64,000 nt of DNA from Ianthella basta (Eukaryota > Porifera > Demospongiae > Verongiida > Ianthellidae): positions 806,001 to 870,000 of the forward strand of contig OZ025878.1 of the NCBI GenBank assembly GCA_964019415.1, given 5' to 3'. The notes below the pieces were generated by a model. The model saw only the letters and a list, made by a program, of their open reading frames with translations. It searched no databases and was not told the origin of the DNA. Made by a program: the position numbers and the translations under genes. Position 1 is the stretch's first letter. Each line of letters opens with the position of its first letter. Positions 46,022 to 64,000 of the stretch are shown piece after piece.

Positions 46022-46485
46022 ATGGCATCTGGATCCCCTGCAAAAATTGGGCATCTGGTGCCCCAGTGAACTTCACTGGGGAATACGGCATCCCCTGCAA
46101 TCATTGTGCATCTGGCGCCCCAGTGAACTTCACCGGGGAATACGGCATCCCTTGCAAACATTGGGCATCTGGCACCCCAGTGAACTCCACTGGGGAATAC
46201 GGCATCCCTTGCAAACATTGGGCATCTGGTGCCCCAGTGAACTTCACCGGGGAATATGGCATCCCCTGCAAACATTGGGCATCTGTGCCCCAGTGAACTT
46301 CACCGGGGAATATGGCATCCCCTGCAAACATTGGACATCTGGTGCGGTATGGCATCCCCTGCAAACATTGGGCGTCTGTGCCCCAGTGAACTCCACCGGG
46401 GAATACAGCATCCCCTGCAAACATTGGGCATCTGGTACCTCAATGAACGTCACCAGGGAATACAGCATCCCCTGCAACACTAAGT
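46022..46485. repeat. 57-bp minisatellite, about eight units, each with a hairpin
   Basis: The unit GCATCTGGTGCCCCAGTGAA…CTGCAAACATTGG is 57 bases. Most units contain CCCCAGTGAA-C-TTCACTGGGG or a one-base variant, a 10-bp inverted repeat. One unit near 46340 lacks its central part. Because 57 is a multiple of three, several frames stay open on both strands, giving repeat translations such as GAPVNFTGEYGIPCKHW. No start context or splice signals support coding. Confidence 0.85.
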
Positions 46486-47321
46486 ACCTAATGGTACAAT
46501 TAAAATGCACAAATGGCATACTTAGTTTGAGGAGGTCCTCCCATTGTACACAACATATATACCATCAGGCTTAGCTGTGTCCTGGGTAGCTATGTACTTA
46601 GATAGCTTGTATAGGATTTCAAATAAACTCTTGTCATCATTAATTTTGTTTATGAATTACTTCAAAGTCTCTTAATCTATCAGAAATGACATGACAGTGT
46701 GGATACTGGTATCAGTGTGAACGTTACACTAAAGTAATGGTGTGACTGATCACACCTTGGTGTAAGCACTGACTGGTGTGATGGTCACACCACATTTTTA
46801 ACAGTGTTTCTTTTAATATTGCAGACTCTCAAGTGCACCCATGCATGCATGCATGGTTCATACTATATGTATATATACATGGGGTGTCCCCAGTGACATG
46901 CACATGTACAGCTACATACATCCATATGAAGGTGAAATGAAGTTTGCATGTCTATATACATGCTCCGTAGCTAGCTAGCAATAGCTATAGTTGGATAGAT
47001 GCAGCTAACTACCAACACATGCAGTATACACGTCATTGCACATGCACACGATATATTAGAGGTCTATATATAGATCACCTATTACTACAAGCATGTGTGG
47101 TAGTTATGCATGCAAGCACAGTTATAGCTCAGCAAATGCACGTATTGGTCATGCCGACCATGAGTGTGGCTAATTTGTATAATAATATTATTTGGAGAAG
47201 ATTATAAATTATGCTCACAAATACTTTTACACAATGTAGATGTACCTATAGATGTAGCTACCAAACATATAATAGAAAATAAATTCATCAAATGTGTTGC
47301 AATTGTTTACTAGATATGTCA
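46486..47321. other. 3' flank of the receptor kinase gene
   Basis: AT-rich. It has two small imperfect palindromes, GGTGTGACTGATCACACC (about 46739-46756) and GGTGTGATGGTCACACC (about 46775-46791). No coding region. Confidence 0.45.
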
Positions 47322-62198
<14,877 letters not shown>

Positions 62199-63528
62199 CC
62201 TACAGCGACTTTACCGTCTCCGTGTTCAACGGCAGTAGTATCGGTGGTTCAGACCAGCAGCGCATAATGAGTAAACAAACGGCGTTCAAAAGAGCCTCTC
62301 TCGTACGTTAATATCAGAAAATGCAATTATTTGCGTGGGCGCTTCACGCTCCTCCCTTCCGTTTTTTACTCATTAGCCATAGATAGTTGTGGAGTATTCT
62401 AATGGCATAGCGTTACACGTTATCGCATCCCATGCTAGACAACAACAATCAAACAGAATCATACACACAGTGTGGGACAGAACAAGCCAAACAGCGCAAA
62501 TCAAGATGAAACAGTGCAAGTCAAATAAGAGTGATGTAGAAGCCGGTAGCCCATGCAGAACACGGTATATCCCATGGATATTTGATACACAAACACACTA
62601 TTGCACGAAAAGCAACTTTTGAGAGCATACTCACTTTCCATCATTGCACAACGCCAAAAATGAAAGAGCTGCTTTCAACAAATCTTATAAGAATTGCTTA
62701 AAATATAATACTACGTTGCGTGCATGTATAGAGGCAGGAGCACTAATTTTTTTTTAATTTTAATAACAATTTCTACTATGGACTACTACGTTGATATCGT
62801 ACCGCTAAGTCTTCAGTGCGTTTGGCATAGGGTAATTTGGTAAAAGCGGTAGTAGTGATAGATGGCGGTGACGGAACTCACATAATGACCGATTAGTTGC
62901 CAAAGCAGGAAGACGGTGAGCAGGAATAAGACAACGCCCCTTCGTAATCGAGTGTAAGAAGCAGCTAGACCGGTAGCGCCTTACACCGCAGCAGGTGACA
63001 CTATTCAGGCAGTTTAGTTTGTGTCCGACGAACTAGTACTCGCGAAGCAGGTGGACGTCGTAATGCTAAAACGTACAGGTGAAGCTGTGTGTATCCTTGT
63101 AAGAAGAGCGCCAGCCGTATAAGCTAGAGGAACCTCCGCAGAAGCAGCGGGAGGCAAGGTCGAAAGCACGCTCTCGCTGACAAAGCTGGATACTGCTTAC
63201 TGGTAAAGCATGCCTAACTGCGCTGTGCGCCGCTCGCTGGCTGAGTTAGGGCTTGCGCACTGACGCTGTAGAAGTGCCTAGGACGTTCGCAGACACTGAA
63301 AAGTCGCCGAAGTTTATACCGTTAAAAGCAACTACAAAAATCGGTTCCATGGTAAATAAGAAAGCGTCTTACCGTATTTCGCGATTGCGCAATCATATCG
63401 AAAATAACTGACCCAGACAACAGACAGAAAGACAGACAATCAAATACGTAATGAATTGCATAATGTACCAAACATGAAATTACGAGAACGTGAGTATATA
63501 GTAACACTACAATAGAATGCCATGTTAG
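62199..63528. other. 5' flank of the receptor gene with a CpG-rich block
   Basis: No coding region. From about 62800 to 63310 the sequence changes character: many CpG dinucleotides, recurrent GAAGCAG and GCAGGTGA-type motifs, and none of the GCATGCATG or AGCTAGC runs seen elsewhere. It may be a promoter region or exons of a non-coding transcript. Confidence 0.35.
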
Positions 63529-63762
63529 TCAGCCATGCACATTGTAAGGGGTGTTGCCGAGAACCGAGAGTGGCCTCTTGGATGACCTCCACCCACTGAT
63601 AGCCGTCATTGATTGTCTCAATAGAAGAAAAGAAATCTTACATCTCAACCAAGTAATCACATACTGATAACGTAATCTCCTCTTCTCAGCAATCATGCCA
63701 CCCAGACGCTTGTAGAAAGTTGTGTATTCAGTGGCCATTCCTCCAGTGGACTTAGTAAACAA
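63529..63762 (-). mobile_element. Transposon-protein C-terminal fragment
   Basis: Encodes GGMATEYTTFYKRLGGMIAE, KISFLLLRQSMTAISG and WRSSKRP. This resembles the conserved end of an invertebrate mobile-element protein (pattern GGM-x-E…L…I-EK…W-R-x-K-x-S-F-x-LLR). The rest of the element is not in the window. Assignment is by motif memory only. Confidence 0.45.
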
Positions 63763-63899
63763 TTGTATTGCTTAACGCTATGCTACACCTGTTCAGACAG
63801 ACATATATAGTTAAGTCCGGAAGTGTTGAGCCATAATTACAATGATGTAATCGGTGACATGCAAGTAATAAATATATTGCAAGGCAGACTGAGAATCTT

Positions 63900-64000
63900 T
63901 TGTTCACAAATCTGATATGAATAAAATTAGCACGTAAGTAACTCATTTTAAAATAATAAAGCAATGTGTGCGTTTGTTCACAATTTATGTTTGTTCCAAT
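63900..64000 (-). pseudogene. Start of a fifth VWD-like cassette at the window edge
   Basis: AATCTGATATGAATAAAATTAGCACG…GTTCACAATTTATGTTTGTTCCAAT matches the left flank and boundary of the cassettes at 13855, 36990 and 26010. The window ends at the point where the coding fragments begin. Confidence 0.6.

Noticed and set aside
46015..46574. A secreted-looking repeat protein (GAPVNFTGEYGIPCKHW units)
   Set aside because: The unit length is a multiple of three, so several frames on both strands stay open. No signal peptide or splice support.

Overview
The window looks like nuclear DNA of an early-branching animal, most likely a sponge (inference). Reasons: many short GT-AG introns, a multi-exon gene joining metazoan Sema/PSI/IPT domains to a tyrosine kinase, a large local expansion of tyrosine-kinase-like (TKL) kinases, long CA/GT microsatellites, and small inverted-repeat transposons. 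The species cannot be fixed from sequence alone. All supported genes are on the minus strand, so gene order reads from high to low coordinates. No tRNA, rRNA or CRISPR array was seen.

Region 1 (1-44240) is a tandem array of one unusual family. Each gene has two coding exons: a 5' exon with a complete non-RD kinase domain (HHD in place of HRD) followed by a coiled coil, then a phase-0 intron, then a 3' exon with an NHL beta-propeller. The layout resembles TRIM-NHL proteins with the RING/B-box replaced by a kinase. From upstream (right) the copies are: H (41482-44240, open), J (38074-40936, open), I (34020-36586, open), G (32018-32849, orphan NHL exon with a frameshift), F (28793-31521, open), C' (23112-25509, open), B' (19587-22684, two nonsense codons), E (16006-18312, two frameshifts), D (11381-13222, fragment split by a transposon), C (8715-11123, open), B (5150-8288, nonsense plus frameshifts) and A (1-2110, open, runs off the window). 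A-B-C and E-B'-C' belong to a segmental duplication of about 13-16 kb. F-G and J-H belong to another. Decayed fragments of a von Willebrand D-like gene sit between units at about 13.9, 26.0, 37.1 and 45.1 kb, and the window ends as another copy begins.

Mobile and repeated DNA inside the array includes a 1451-bp internally deleted Ginger-type DNA transposon with a 4-bp target duplication, a roughly 2-kb minisatellite with a large palindrome (3003-4972), pogo-like MITEs, hairpin elements, and CA tracts that differ in length between duplicates.

Region 2 (44.2-47.3 kb) is gene-poor and holds a 57-bp minisatellite whose units each contain a near-perfect hairpin.

Region 3 (47322-62198) is one minus-strand gene of about 28 exons and about 1630 residues. 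It has a signal peptide, Sema, PSI1, IPT, PSI2, IPT, PSI3, several IPT domains, one transmembrane helix and a tyrosine kinase. The three PSI domains interleaved with IPT domains are the layout of a plexin ectodomain, but the cytoplasmic part is a receptor tyrosine kinase. Region 4 (62.2-64 kb) has no clear host gene, a transposon protein fragment and a CpG-rich block.

The kinase-NHL proteins are probably intracellular, since no signal peptide or membrane segment is seen. The plexin-like kinase is a cell-surface receptor. Nothing in the sequence links the two systems directly.
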